A stretch of DNA of 64,000 bases, taken from Serratia sp. UGAL515B_01. Lineage in GTDB: Bacteria; Pseudomonadota; Gammaproteobacteria; Enterobacterales; Enterobacteriaceae. The DNA is taken from contig NZ_CP109901.1 in NCBI RefSeq assembly GCF_033095805.1, forward strand, positions 1,922,001 to 1,986,000, read 5' to 3'. The position numbers were made by a program, and so were the translations under genes. A model generated the notes under the pieces. It was given only the letters and a program-made list of their open reading frames with translations. It was not told the DNA's origin and searched no databases. Shown piece by piece: positions 27,930 through 37,092 of the stretch (positions are counted from its first letter, which is position 1; every line of letters starts with the position of its first letter).

Positions 27930-29207
27930 TTATGACTTCCAGTCGACCAGACAGTAATGTTTTTTACCGCGACGCAACAGCGTGTAACGACCAAAAAGAC
28001 GATCACTGTCAGTGAACAGATATTCAGGATTCGATTGCTTTTCACCATTTACCGTCACTGCGTTGGACCCAATCATAGTTCGAGCCTGCCCACGTGAAGG
28101 CACCAACTCAGCATTGACCAGAGCCTGTTGCAGATCTGCATCGCCCTCTAGTTTGATGCTTGGCATGCCATCTTGTGCTAACTGCGCGAAGTCCGCCTCT
28201 GTCATTTCATGCAATGCGCCAGAGAATAGGCTTTCGGTGATACGCTTCGCAGCAGCAAGACCCTCTGCCCCATGCACCATTCCCGTCACTTCCTCAGCCA
28301 GTACATACTGCGCTCGAGGGGCTTTGCCACTGTTTTTATCTTCTTCTTCCAATGCATTAATCTCTTCCAAGCTCAGGAAGGTGAAGAATTTCAAGAAGCG
28401 ATAAACATCAGCATCCGCGGTGTTGATCCAGAACTGGTAAAATTTATATGGGCTGGTTTTTTCTGGAGCCAACCAGACTGCACCGCCTTCAGTCTTACCA
28501 AACTTGGTGCCGTCTGCCTTGGTAATTAACGGAACGGTCAGGCCAAATACCTGTTTCTGGTGCATACGACGCGTGAGATCAATACCCGATGTGATGTTGC
28601 CCCATTGGTCAGAACCGCCGATCTGCAATTCCACCTGATGTCGGTTATAAAGTTCAGAGAAGTCAAAACCTTGCAACAGGTTGTAGGAAAACTCGGTAAA
28701 GGAGATCCCGGAATCGTCACGATTGAGACGCTGCTTCACCGCCTCCTTGTTGATCATCTGATTGACAGAGAAGTGTTTACCAATATCACGCAGGAAACTC
28801 AGCACGTTCATGTTACCAAACCAATCATAGTTATTGGCGGCAATGGCACTGTTAGCCCCACAATCAAAATCAAGGAACGGTGATACCTGCGTACGGATCT
28901 TCTCAACCCATTCGTTAACCGTTTCAGCTGTGTTCAGCTTGCGCTCCGCAGCCTTGAAGCTAGGATCGCCGATTAATCCGGTTGCACCTCCCACCAGAGC
29001 CACAGGCTTATGACCAGCAAGTTGAAAACGCTTCAGGCACAGCAATGGTACCAGATGGCCCAAATGCAAGCTGTCAGCGGTCGGATCAAAGCCGCAATAC
29101 AGAGCAATTGGCCCTTGCGCCAGTCGCTCCGCTAACGCTGCCTCATCCGTCACCTGGGCCACCAAGCCACGCTCTTGCAATTGTTGAATCAGGTTGATGC
29201 TAGCCAT
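27930..29207 (-). CDS. tyrS: Tyrosyl-tRNA synthetase
   Basis: A 425-residue class I aminoacyl-tRNA synthetase. The HIGH-type motif is HLGH in [12 protein letters not shown] and the KMSKS-type loop is KFGKT in [17 protein letters not shown]-terminal S4-like RNA-binding domain includes [18 protein letters not shown]. The frame extends 23 codons upstream, but the family start [15 protein letters not shown] lies at 29207, with GGAGAAATTG before the ATG. It is located between pdxH and pdxY as in E. coli. Confidence 0.98.
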   Translation of the reverse strand: MASINLIQQLQERGLVAQVTDEAALAERLAQGPIALYCGFDPTADSLHLGHLVPLLCLKRFQLAGHKPVALVGGATGLIGDPSFKAAERKLNTAETVNEWVEKIRTQVSPFLDFDCGANSAIAANNYDWFGNMNVLSFLRDIGKHFSVNQMINKEAVKQRLNRDDSGISFTEFSYNLLQGFDFSELYNRHQVELQIGGSDQWGNITSGIDLTRRMHQKQVFGLTVPLITKADGTKFGKTEGGAVWLAPEKTSPYKFYQFWINTADADVYRFLKFFTFLSLEEINALEEEDKNSGKAPRAQYVLAEEVTGMVHGAEGLAAAKRITESLFSGALHEMTEADFAQLAQDGMPSIKLEGDADLQQALVNAELVPSRGQARTMIGSNAVTVNGEKQSNPEYLFTDSDRLFGRYTLLRRGKKHYCLVDWKS

Positions 29208-29346
29208 CAATTTCTCCATGTATAAACGAATGCACCTTTGCCGGTACACGGCTTTCGCCCAATGGCGAAATAACAAATTTGAGATAGTGCATAGAATAAA
29301 GCGCCAGCAGTACCAGCGCTAGCGCTTAACGGAGATTTTCTATCTG

Positions 29347-30000
29347 TCAGGGTGCCAGTCGGTCAATTTTCCAGTCATTTCCATCACGCTGATAGAAAAA
29401 ACGATCGTGCAAGCGGTGTTCCCCTCCCTGCCAAAATTCAACAGAATCAAATTTGACACGAAATCCCCCCCAGAAACTGGGCAGAGGTACTTCCCCCTGT
29501 TGAAATTTTTGCTTCAACTCGAAGAATTTGCTTTCAAGGATACCGCGCGCGGATATGCGTGACGATTGCTGGGAAACCCAAGCACCAATCTGGCTATCTT
29601 TAGGACGACTACTAAAATACTTCATCACTTCAAACGTGGATAAGCGCTCAGCCTGACCAAGAAAAGTCACCTGACGATCAAGCATATGCCATGGAAACAG
29701 CAAACTTATGTGCGGATTCTGTGCCAATTGCTGTGCCTTGCGGCTACCAAGGTTGGTGTAAAACACTAAGCCTTTATCGTCAAAATGCTTCAGTAATACG
29801 ATGCGTTGGAAAGGCTGCCCATGCTCATCGACTGTCGCCACACACATGGCTGTGGGGTCAGCCAGATGCGCATCACATGCCTGCCTCAACCAGCGTTCAA
29901 ACAAATCAAGGGGATTGGCGGTCAAATCGTTACGACGGAGACCACCTCGAGTATATTCACGACGTAGGTCCGCTACATCAAATTCATTATTTTCAGTCAT
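29347..30000 (-). CDS. pdxH: Pyridoxine/pyridoxamine 5'-phosphate oxidase
   Basis: A 217-residue FMN enzyme that makes pyridoxal 5'-phosphate. [28 protein letters not shown] FMN-binding sequence, the [17 protein letters not shown] loop and the C-terminal [12 protein letters not shown] are intact. A TTG at 30012 would add four residues; I choose the ATG at 30000, which gives the usual N-terminus. It lies about 140 nt before tyrS and about 90 nt after mliC on the same strand. Confidence 0.97.
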   Translation of the reverse strand: MTENNEFDVADLRREYTRGGLRRNDLTANPLDLFERWLRQACDAHLADPTAMCVATVDEHGQPFQRIVLLKHFDDKGLVFYTNLGSRKAQQLAQNPHISLLFPWHMLDRQVTFLGQAERLSTFEVMKYFSSRPKDSQIGAWVSQQSSRISARGILESKFFELKQKFQQGEVPLPSFWGGFRVKFDSVEFWQGGEHRLHDRFFYQRDGNDWKIDRLAP

Positions 30001-30091
30001 CAGAATTATCAACCAATGGGTAAATTAACCTTTTCATTCTGCGCCTGTTGCATAAGGTTCTCAATTGCGTCTAACGCTATTAGGGAGGGGG

Positions 30092-30400
30092 TTATTTGGC
30101 CAGCACGCAGTCATTCATGATCGTTTTATCATTTCGTTCAAGGATCGCATGTTGCCCTGTTGTCCTTAAGCTATATTTACCATTGCTGTACTTTTCCCCC
30201 GATACAGAGGGTATCTGCTTAAGTTTCAATTGTTCACCATCCATAACCAGGCTGGCCGTTTTAGCTACACCATTGAAATCAATCGTTAGTGGAGTCGTAC
30301 CACATTGATAATGGTACGTCTGATTTTCCTGCTGTGTAACATAATGACTGCAGCCAAACAACAACAAGGCAACAACGGTAATCAATATTTTATTCACGCC
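30092..30400 (-). CDS. mliC: Membrane-bound lysozyme inhibitor of C-type lysozyme (MliC/YdhA)
   Basis: A 102-residue lipoprotein. A short leader ends in the lipobox LLFGC, and the mature part has the MliC beta-barrel pattern (YHYQCGTTPLTIDF, SGEKYSNGKYSL, NDCVLAK). Family members block the active site of C-type lysozyme at the outer membrane. Conserved cysteines in QCG and NDC suit the MliC disulfide. The frame is open to 30502, overlapping anmK; I prefer the GTG at 30400 because GAGGAA precedes it and it gives a normal lipoprotein leader. An ATG at 30424 is the alternative. It follows anmK by 40 nt, as in E. coli. Confidence 0.88.
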   Translation of the reverse strand, partial: GVNKILITVVALLLFGCSHYVTQQENQTYHYQCGTTPLTIDFNGVAKTASLVMDGEQLKLKQIPSVSGEKYSNGKYSLRTTGQHAILERNDKTIMNDCVLAK

Positions 30401-30440
30401 TTGATTCCTCAATATTAGCTTCATGTCTGCCGTCGCAGTA

Positions 30441-31562
30441 TTAATTCTGAGGTAGAGGTAAAACCGGATAGATCCCGCCCAGCAAAGTTTCGCAACGGGC
30501 ACCTGTTACAGAAGGCAAGTTGCCCGGTTGTCCAGAAAGCGTGCGAAATGCCAACCAAGCGAAGGCCAATGCTTCCATATCATCACCGCTTACTCCGAAG
30601 TTGTCTGTAGTCGAAACCTCAATACCTGGCAACAAAGCCGACAGCCGCGCCATCAGTAACGGATTACGTGCACCGCCGCCACATACCAGCAAACGCTCAC
30701 ATCCGCCCGCCAACAATACCTGCTCGCAAATCGTTGTCGCGGTCAATTCCACCAAGGTAGCCATTACATCTACAGCCTTTACTTGGGGTAAGCGCGATAA
30801 CTGTGTTTCCAGCCAACTATTGTTAAAGTATTCGCGCCCGGTACTTTTTGGCGCGGGTAAGGCAAAATAGGGGTCTGACAACATCTGTTGCATTAACGGC
30901 AGACAAACACGTCCCTCCATTGCCCAAAGGCCATCTTTATCATACGGTTGTGCACGATGGCGCCATATCCAAGCATCCAGCAACATATTTCCCGGCCCGG
31001 TATCAAACCCACGAACCGGCAAACCAGGCAGCAATAAAGAAAGATTGGCTATCCCTCCTACATTCAGCACCATCCGTCTTTCAGTTGGATGAGCTAACAG
31101 TGCCTGATGAAATGCTGGAACCAGCGGTGCTCCCTGTCCACCATAGGCCATGTCGCGCCGGCGGAAATCGCCAACAGTGGTAATATTCGTCAAAGCAGCT
31201 ATCCGGTTGTTGTCTCCCAATTGCATAGAGAAACGTGTTTCACCTTCGGGCTCATGCCAAACAGTTTGGCCGTGGCAGCCAATAGCTGTAATTTGATTGG
31301 ACGGAACCCCCGTTTGCCTGAGCAACTCTAATACGGCTTCGCCAAACAGCGTACCCAGTTGCGCATCTAACCTTCCAACCGCGGAAAGTGAAGTTTGCTG
31401 CCCTTGGCACATTCCCAGGATATCGTTCTTAAGTTGTATTGGCATCGGATGGCTATAGCTAGCCTGCTGCGCCACCATACGACCATCAATTGCGGCAAGA
31501 ACCACATCAACTCCATCCAGACTGGTGCCAGACATAACACCGATATAGCGACCTGATTTCAT
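30441..31562 (-). CDS. anmK: Anhydro-N-acetylmuramic acid kinase
   Basis: A 373-residue ASKHA-fold kinase that converts anhydroMurNAc to MurNAc-6-phosphate in cell-wall recycling. The N-terminal [15 protein letters not shown], the [12 protein letters not shown] segment, [13 protein letters not shown] and [15 protein letters not shown] nucleotide-binding motifs are all present. A GGATATTGC-like ribosome site precedes the ATG. It heads the minus-strand run anmK-mliC-pdxH-tyrS-pdxY. Confidence 0.97.
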   Translation of the reverse strand: MKSGRYIGVMSGTSLDGVDVVLAAIDGRMVAQQASYSHPMPIQLKNDILGMCQGQQTSLSAVGRLDAQLGTLFGEAVLELLRQTGVPSNQITAIGCHGQTVWHEPEGETRFSMQLGDNNRIAALTNITTVGDFRRRDMAYGGQGAPLVPAFHQALLAHPTERRMVLNVGGIANLSLLLPGLPVRGFDTGPGNMLLDAWIWRHRAQPYDKDGLWAMEGRVCLPLMQQMLSDPYFALPAPKSTGREYFNNSWLETQLSRLPQVKAVDVMATLVELTATTICEQVLLAGGCERLLVCGGGARNPLLMARLSALLPGIEVSTTDNFGVSGDDMEALAFAWLAFRTLSGQPGNLPSVTGARCETLLGGIYPVLPLPQN

Positions 31563-32067
31563 AGCAATATCCTTGACCTATGTGGGGTAACCATTACCTT
31601 CATTTAATAAACCAGAATCATGTGATTAACGCATGGATTATTTTATTTATTTAGCGCTTCGCATCAGGGGAACCTTGATTTTTCTCGTCACTATTCCAGC
31701 GCCAGTGGTGTTGGCTACGTGGCTCTCCGTAGTAGTTCCCGTCCTCTTTAGGGCCATTGCAGACAGTGTTCAAACTGTGTCACAACCGATTTACTACTCT
31801 GTGCCGTCTATCTGCAACTTGCGTATACATGTTGCTCATTGGCGGAGGAAGTAAGAAAATTCCCAAATAATGACGTTTATTTCTCCTCTACTCTGTTATA
31901 AACCTAAACCACCGTTTATTATCAGTTGAAGAGAAAAAAGTTATGTTATGCCTAGCAGTAAAATATGGTTTACCCGCTTAGGTTCAGTCATACTTGTTGA
32001 AACATTTTAATTTAACCCGATTTAGAGTGATTTCTCAGGTCGGGATTACTAACCGCAGGAGCTTTAT
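31563..32067. other. Intergenic region between anmK and slyB
   Basis: About 505 nt between divergent genes. A 73-codon frame at 31633-31854 shows no family resemblance and is not called. The slyB side contains a candidate PhoP-dependent promoter (31913-31947). The slyB ATG has a CAGGAG site near 32056. Confidence 0.55.
31913..31947 (+). promoter_or_regulatory. Candidate PhoP box and -10 for slyB
   Basis: CGTTTA (31913-31918), a 5-nt spacer and AGTTGA (31924-31929) fit the PhoP direct repeat (T/G)GTTTA-N5-(T/G)GTTTA with mismatches. A -10-like TATGTT starts 12 nt after the box (31942-31947), the spacing seen at many PhoP-activated promoters. slyB is a known PhoP regulon member in enterobacteria. 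Confidence 0.5.
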
Positions 32068-32532
32068 ATGATCAAGCGTTTTCTCGTCGTTGTTCTCGCC
32101 GGAATCACGCTGGCAGGATGTGCAGACCCTACAACGTCCGGTGATGTTTATTCAGCCGATCAGGCCAAACGTGTACAGACCGTCTCATTTGGTACCATTG
32201 TTTCTGTACGACCGGTACAAATTCAGGGCAATGACACGGCTAACACTATCGGCGCCATCGGTGGTGCAGTACTAGGGGGATTCTTAGGCAATACAGTCGG
32301 CGGTGGTACTGGACGTAGCTTGGCAACTGCAGCAGGTGCGGTAGCCGGTGGCGTAGTGGGTAACAGCATCGGTAGCGTTGCTGGTCGCACTAATGGCGTT
32401 GAACTTGAAATCAAAACCGATAATAAAGAAAACATTGCTGTGGTACAACGTGCTGGTAAAACCCAGTTCACCCCAGGTCAGCGTGTACGTATGGCTAAAG
32501 ACGGTAGTACCATCACAGTATCTCCACTGTGA
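32068..32532 (+). CDS. slyB: Outer-membrane lipoprotein SlyB
   Basis: A 154-residue lipoprotein. The leader ends in LAGC, followed by a Gly-rich two-helix hairpin (IGAIGGAVLGGFLGNTVGGG and AAGAVAGGVVGNSIGSVAG) typical of the glycine-zipper 2TM family. A C-terminal segment ends GQRVRMAKDGSTITVSPL. SlyB stabilises outer-membrane proteins under envelope stress in E. coli. It is monocistronic, with a terminator 22 nt downstream, and convergent with slyA as in E. coli. Confidence 0.96.
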   Translation: MIKRFLVVVLAGITLAGCADPTTSGDVYSADQAKRVQTVSFGTIVSVRPVQIQGNDTANTIGAIGGAVLGGFLGNTVGGGTGRSLATAAGAVAGGVVGNSIGSVAGRTNGVELEIKTDNKENIAVVQRAGKTQFTPGQRVRMAKDGSTITVSPL

Positions 32533-32554
32533 TAGTTACCTGAATAATGCAGAT

Positions 32555-32578
32555 CGGAGGCCTATGCCTCCGGTTTTT
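32555..32578 (+). terminator. Rho-independent terminator of slyB
   Basis: CGGAGGC (32555-32561) and GCCTCCG (32566-32572) form a 7-bp stem with a CTAT loop, followed by GTTTTT. Confidence 0.9.
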
Positions 32579-32610
32579 GTTTGTAATGTCCTAAATGTAT
32601 AAAAAATTAG

Positions 32611-33048
32611 TTATTTTTCTTGCAGTTCAATAATGTTCTGTTCCAATCGGCCAATCAAGCCCACTAAAATACTTACCTCTTCCGTCGAGATCCCACTAAG
32701 AATTTCACTTCTTGTATCGTTGATCACACTATCGACTTCGTAAATAATAGGTTCAGCCGCTTTTGTCAGCTTTATACGTTTTGCGCGCCGATCATTAGGA
32801 CAGATGTGGCGCGTAATCAAGCCTTTTTCCTCAAGCTGATCTAATGTACGAACGAGAGAAGGCTGCTCAATGCCTATCGCTTTTGCCAATTGGATCTGCG
32901 ACTGATCGGGCGGTAATCGGTTGATAATGTGCAATGTTACCCAATGTGTTTGTGTCAATTCCAGCGGCTTGAGCCGATCATCGATTAACGCACGCCATAC
33001 ACGAACCAATCGTGCTAAATCTGAACCTAGTGTTGATTCCACTATCAC
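32611..33048 (-). CDS. slyA: MarR-family transcriptional regulator SlyA
   Basis: A 145-residue winged-helix dimer that counters H-NS silencing and responds to small phenolics. It matches E. coli SlyA closely: [33 protein letters not shown], then [21 protein letters not shown] (recognition region) and [11 protein letters not shown] (wing). A GGAGGTGATAG ribosome site lies upstream of the start. The usual divergent neighbours ydhIJK are missing; a 690-nt gap lies upstream instead. Confidence 0.97.
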   Translation of the reverse strand: MIVESTLGSDLARLVRVWRALIDDRLKPLELTQTHWVTLHIINRLPPDQSQIQLAKAIGIEQPSLVRTLDQLEEKGLITRHICPNDRRAKRIKLTKAAEPIIYEVDSVINDTRSEILSGISTEEVSILVGLIGRLEQNIIELQEK

Positions 33049-33736
33049 CTCCTTTTAATTAGTATGCTGACATTATCCTCAGACATAGTCTGTGTCTCTT
33101 AATTAACCTGGATACCGTTGAAGACCCGAAAGCCTGTCGTCAGGCCGAAAGGTTACGTGCTATGTAGGCTGATGCCACTCCACAGCACCAAAAAGCAGAT
33201 ATTCGGGCAAATGCCCTGTCGACTAAGGTTCAGGGATACAGCTTGAAGCATTCTGAGTAAGTCATTTTAAAAATACAAATGTATATAATCCATATTGCAA
33301 GGACAGCCACCAAATCCATCTAATGTAGATTATTTTTCACTCTGAATACCTTAATATATTGGCTATTCATGTAATTGTTTTCACTATGGAGATGGCGGCA
33401 ACCGATTTGAACCATGTTTGTGCCGTACCACAAGGTAAGCCATCACCGATAGGGCATTATTACAGCTTTAAGGGAAACAGAGACTAGGTAAGAAAGACAC
33501 TTAAAAATTTTAGGTTTGGAACAACGGCATCACTGTACACCATGACTTAATGCACCAGAACCTATTTAACTGCGTCCATGTCTCTGGTATGAATACGCCT
33601 CTAGCACACTATTTGGAACAAGACGCACTGAATTTTATAGGCTTGAATTGGCGGTGCAACTCTCGGCTACAGCAATTGCAACATGTTATTTTGCCGCCGG
33701 ATATAACCAGAACCCGCCAACTAGAGCAGGACGTAA
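33049..33736. other. Gap between slyA and sodC with a decayed reading frame
   Basis: About 690 nt lacking an intact gene, where E. coli has ydhI-ydhJ-ydhK. At about 33102-33260 one plus-strand frame reads plausibly as protein (VEDPKACRQAERLRAM, a TAG stop, then ADATPQHQKADIRANALS and so on to TAA). This may be the remnant of a small gene of unknown family. The rest is AT-rich with no recognised feature. The short frame at 33550-33744 has no coding character. Confidence 0.45.
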
Positions 33737-34261
33737 TTACTTGATTACGCCGCAAGCAAAGCGTTCACCGCCACCGCCCAACGGTTTCGGATGGTCGGAG
33801 TGGTTGTCCCCCCCGGCATGGACCATCAATGCCTTACCCTCTATTTCACTAATATTCTTCAACCTTGGTGCAAGGACGGGATAACTGGCCATACCGTCAT
33901 TCATCACATAAATGGCGGGCAGATCGCCCAAATGCCCATCAGCATAAGGTCCTAAATGCTTACCGGTTTTCTGTGGATCTAAATGACCACCAGCCGACAA
34001 TGCAGCAACGGCTTTACCCTCTTTCATTCCTGGTTCGCAACTGCCATTTTCGTGCACGTGAAAACCATGTAACCCACCAGGTAGTGATTTCAACTGCGGA
34101 GTAAACAGCAGGCCGTAAGGTGTTTCACTGATGGTAATCTTGCCGATGTTTTGTCTAATTCCCTGGGCAGTTACCAGATTCATTTCAACATCAACTGAAG
34201 CGGCCTGGACAACACCACAAGCCATCAAGCCTAATGCAGCACACAAATAGTTTTTCATCAT
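33737..34261 (-). CDS. sodC: Periplasmic Cu,Zn superoxide dismutase
   Basis: A 174-residue exported enzyme dismutating superoxide. A Sec signal peptide (about 1-20, ending VVQA) precedes the Greek-key barrel. Copper ligands lie in HGFHVHENGSC (H68, H70) and in HAGGDNHSDHP. Zinc ligands lie in GGHLDPQ and HLGPYADGHLGDLP. The disulfide cysteines are in GSCEPG and RFACGVIK. Two tandem ATGs begin the gene. It keeps its E. coli position before ydhF, although a MITE copy now lies between them. Confidence 0.97.
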   Translation of the reverse strand: MMKNYLCAALGLMACGVVQAASVDVEMNLVTAQGIRQNIGKITISETPYGLLFTPQLKSLPGGLHGFHVHENGSCEPGMKEGKAVAALSAGGHLDPQKTGKHLGPYADGHLGDLPAIYVMNDGMASYPVLAPRLKNISEIEGKALMVHAGGDNHSDHPKPLGGGGERFACGVIK

Positions 34262-34530
34262 TCATCTTCCTTGCGATGGATATAAGAGAAATTGCAGTAT
34301 AGAGGGTGAATAAAATCTTCGCCATCGCGCTTCAAAGCACATCTGAAAAGTTTATTAATGCTGGAAGGAACCTATTCCAACGATCCGAGGCTCATGGCCT
34401 AACCTAAAATGAGGTGAGTTTCATCACGACTACCGAGCTCCCCAAGGCAGTATTTGGGGCCTCGTCTTTATATCTGCGCCAATCTGGCACAATGCTATGT
34501 TGCTTTTTCAGCCAAACCTCATGATTCACA

Positions 34531-34801
34531 CTAGGCTGTGTCCCTTAACTGTACGCGAGCGCCGCTGGCGGTCATTTGCGCGCAGAGCAAGGCGTGAGCC
34601 GCGAGGTTGGATGGACCCAATAAACGGGGAACAACGCAGCAATGCACGCCAATGGCGTCAGCCCGTAGGGTCGCGCCCAAAAAGCCCATTCTCTGTGTTA
34701 TCGGGCTTGAACAGAGGGCCACTCTGCCCTTCATCCTACGCCTTGATGATGGGCTTTTGGGGCTGCGACTGCACCACGGACAGTTAAGGGACACAGCCTA
34801 G
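34531..34801 (+). mobile_element. CTAG-flanked MITE-like element, copy A
   Basis: This 271-bp non-coding unit has perfect terminal inverted repeats. The left end starts CTAGGCTGTGTCCCTTAACT and the right end is its exact complement, so about 22 bp match including the CTAG at each edge. The interior matches copy B at 61.3 kb over its whole length, in the same orientation. CTAG at both edges fits the 4-bp YTAR target duplication made by IS5-family transposases. The short frames inside have no coding features. Confidence 0.88.
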
Positions 34802-34829
34802 ATGACCATCAGGAAACACAAATTGCATC

Positions 34830-35726
34830 TTACGGCACATCATAACCCAATGCTGCTTTACGGATACGGAACCATTGTTGGCGGTTCAACACCAGCGATT
34901 GCGCCTTCAATGCCGAGCTCACACGCTCGATTTTGCCGGAGCCGATGATCGGTAATGGCGAAGACGGCAAACGCATAATCCATGCAAATACCACCTGCTC
35001 AATAGTTTCTGCACCAATCTCTTGCGCTACAGACTGAAGTTCATCCCGTAATGGTTGGAATTCTGAATCACTGAACAGCCGCCCGCCTCCCAGACAGGAC
35101 CAGGCCATAGGTTTGATACGTAGCTGTTGGCATTGATCTAACGTACCGTCGAGGATTGCTGGTTGATGAATCGGTGAGATCTCCACCTGGTTGGTGACCA
35201 GAGAAAACGGCAAACGTGATTGCAACAATGTAAATTGAGCAGGGGTAAAGTTTGACACACCAAAATGACGTACTTTGCCACTTTTATGCAACGCTACAAA
35301 GGCCTCTGACACTTCATCAGCATCCATCAATGGGTCGGGCCGATGGATCAACAACAAATCCAGATAGTCGGTATGCAAGTGGGATAATGATTGTTCCGCA
35401 CTATGCACAATATGATTACGATCGGTTATGTAATGCCCAATTGGATTACCTGGCTTAGCGGTAGTGGCAATACCGCACTTAGATACAAGCTCCATTCTTT
35501 GACGCAGCGAAGGCTTCAATCTGATTGCATCACCGAATGCTTTCTCACAGGCATAATCACCATAAATATCAGCATGGTCTGCCGTTGTTATACCCAGCTC
35601 GATATGTTGTTCGATAAACGTCAGCAACTTTTGCGGAGACATTCCCCACTCCAGCAAACGCCAATAACCACAAATCAGGCGCGAAAACTCAGGCCCCTGT
35701 GGTGCCAACTTAATACGATTAAGCAT
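34830..35726 (-). CDS. ydhF: Aldo-keto reductase YdhF
   Basis: A 298-residue (beta/alpha)8 NADPH-dependent oxidoreductase, the same length as E. coli YdhF. The catalytic set is visible: D in TADHADIYGDY with the Tyr, K in MELVSKCGI, and H in LLLIHRPDPLMD. The C-terminal IIGSGKIERVSSAL binds the cofactor phosphate. The physiological substrate is not established. The next gene on the same strand upstream is ydhL. Confidence 0.95.
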   Translation of the reverse strand: MLNRIKLAPQGPEFSRLICGYWRLLEWGMSPQKLLTFIEQHIELGITTADHADIYGDYACEKAFGDAIRLKPSLRQRMELVSKCGIATTAKPGNPIGHYITDRNHIVHSAEQSLSHLHTDYLDLLLIHRPDPLMDADEVSEAFVALHKSGKVRHFGVSNFTPAQFTLLQSRLPFSLVTNQVEISPIHQPAILDGTLDQCQQLRIKPMAWSCLGGGRLFSDSEFQPLRDELQSVAQEIGAETIEQVVFAWIMRLPSSPLPIIGSGKIERVSSALKAQSLVLNRQQWFRIRKAALGYDVP

Positions 35727-35822
35727 TTTGAAACCTCATGAGAGTATTTAGCGCAAGCATACACAAGCATTTAACAAGAGGGAAATGGTAGAGTGATTGA
35801 ACATACTGTAGAGCCGTACAGA

Positions 35823-36095
35823 TTAAAATAGCGAAGGCTGTTCTGGAGGTAATTCGTCTGGCGGCCGGTTAGCCCGCTGCAATCGAAGATAACGCTGGCG
35901 ACAAAGGCGTAGCACATCGCGTTTTTGTGCGTCACTCATTTGCATCCAACCAAAACGTTCTCCACGACTACGTAAACAGCCACGGCAAAAACCACGTTCA
36001 TCTGCCTGGCATATGCCACGGCATGGACTGGGAATGTCAAAAAATTCAAGTTGCTGCTCCACACATCCTCCTGAACACGACTTGCAGTTTTGCAC
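35823..36095 (-). CDS. ydhL: DUF1289 protein YdhL
   Basis: A 90-residue protein with the DUF1289 cysteine pattern: an N-terminal CKSCSGGC followed by PSPCRGICQADERGFCRGCLRSRGERFGW. The cysteines suggest a metal or Fe-S site, but no function is established. It keeps the E. coli order ydhF-ydhL-nemR, divergent from nemR. A possible start 34 codons upstream lies in another frame and is not supported. Confidence 0.88.
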   Translation of the reverse strand: MQNCKSCSGGCVEQQLEFFDIPSPCRGICQADERGFCRGCLRSRGERFGWMQMSDAQKRDVLRLCRQRYLRLQRANRPPDELPPEQPSLF

Positions 36096-36404
36096 TGGCA
36101 GCTGTGCGCCGCGGTGGTCATTGTTATTATAGGAGAAACGGCGAAATTATAATTACAATAAGTTAATTGAAGGTACCCCTGACTCTCCCCCTGCATTTAC
36201 GCGGTGTCGTGACAAGCAAAAAACAACTTCTAGTTCATCCAGTTTGATAGTTGGCTTTTAACGACCTCAGGACGGGTGACATGTGGGCATATTACCGCGT
36301 TCTCCAGATGCAATTAAAAGACGGCGACAAACGAGTTAGTGCGTCTGGCCAAATTTTTTAATGTAGCATTGATTTAGACCGGTCGGTCTATTATAGTATT
36401 TTCC
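36096..36404. other. Divergent promoter region between ydhL and nemR
   Basis: About 310 nt. It contains the NemR operator at 36375-36390 directly before nemR. No gene is seen. Confidence 0.6.
36375..36390. promoter_or_regulatory. NemR operator
   Basis: TAGACCGGTCGGTCTA has 6-bp inverted arms TAGACC/GGTCTA separated by 4 nt. This is the known NemR box. It ends 14 nt before the nemR start, suited to autorepression. Confidence 0.85.
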
Positions 36405-37013
36405 ATGATGAAAAAACACGTGCACTGCAGCGGGGATACTCGCGAACATCTGCTCGCTACAGGCGAAGCTTTGAGCCTACGTCTTGGTTTTACCGGGATG
36501 GGCCTTAGTGAATTATTGACAACGGCAGGCGTTCCCAAGGGGTCGTTTTATCACTACTTCCGTTCAAAAGAAGCCTTTGGAGAAGCCATGTTGCAACGTT
36601 ATTTCGAACGCTATAATGCCGAAATGCAAGCATTATTTAGTGATGAAACCACTAATGCACGTCAGCAATTGCTCAGTTATTACAGTCAGGCTATAAACTC
36701 TCACTGCCTTAGTGAGTGTCATAATGCATGCTTAGCGGTAAAACTTTCTGCCGAGGTCAGTGATCTGTCTGAACCTATGCGACATGCTTTAGAAACAGGG
36801 ACTTCACGTATTATCAGCCATTTGCAGAATGCTATTCAACGCGGAATGGATGAAGGCTCACTGGTTACAAACATGCCTCCAACGGTTACCGCAGAAACAC
36901 TCTACGCATTATGGCTTGGCGCATCACTGCGCGCCAAAATACGCCATTCAGTGGCACCACTTACCAGCGCGCTTGAAAGTATCGAGTTACTGTTACGCCC
37001 AACGCAGTCTTAA
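36405..37013 (+). CDS. nemR: TetR-family electrophile/bleach-sensing repressor NemR
   Basis: A 202-residue TetR-family repressor. The helix-turn-helix is LSELLTTAGVPKGSFYHYFRSKEAFGEAML, almost identical to E. coli NemR. The redox-sensing cysteine of E. coli NemR (C106) corresponds to C109 in HNACLAVKLSAEV. NemR loses DNA binding when oxidised by hypochlorite or modified by aldehydes or quinones, derepressing nemA and gloA. The operator lies just upstream and nemA 79 nt downstream. Confidence 0.95.
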   Translation: MMKKHVHCSGDTREHLLATGEALSLRLGFTGMGLSELLTTAGVPKGSFYHYFRSKEAFGEAMLQRYFERYNAEMQALFSDETTNARQQLLSYYSQAINSHCLSECHNACLAVKLSAEVSDLSEPMRHALETGTSRIISHLQNAIQRGMDEGSLVTNMPPTVTAETLYALWLGASLRAKIRHSVAPLTSALESIELLLRPTQS

Positions 37014-37060
37014 TCACTTTTTTGTCTGAAAATACCATATTTTTTACTGTACTTGATTTA

Positions 37061-37075
37061 TAGTCGACTGGTCTA
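37061..37075. promoter_or_regulatory. Degenerate second NemR-like site before nemA
   Basis: TAGTCGACTGGTCTA keeps the right arm GGTCTA of the NemR box and a degraded left arm. It lies 17 nt before the nemA start. It may be a weak secondary operator or a chance resemblance. Confidence 0.4.
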
Positions 37076-37092
37076 CTACAACAGGATGCATT

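Noticed and set aside
31633..31854. A 73-codon frame between anmK and slyB
   Set aside because: No recognisable motif, no ribosome site and no known counterpart at this place; somewhat hydrophobic but not convincing.
33550..33884. Short plus-strand frames opposite and upstream of the sodC 3' end
   Set aside because: They overlap sodC on the opposite strand or random AT-rich DNA and show no coding features.
34497..34801. Three short frames within MITE copy A
   Set aside because: They cover the inverted repeats on both strands, match no protein family, and are not preserved in copy B.
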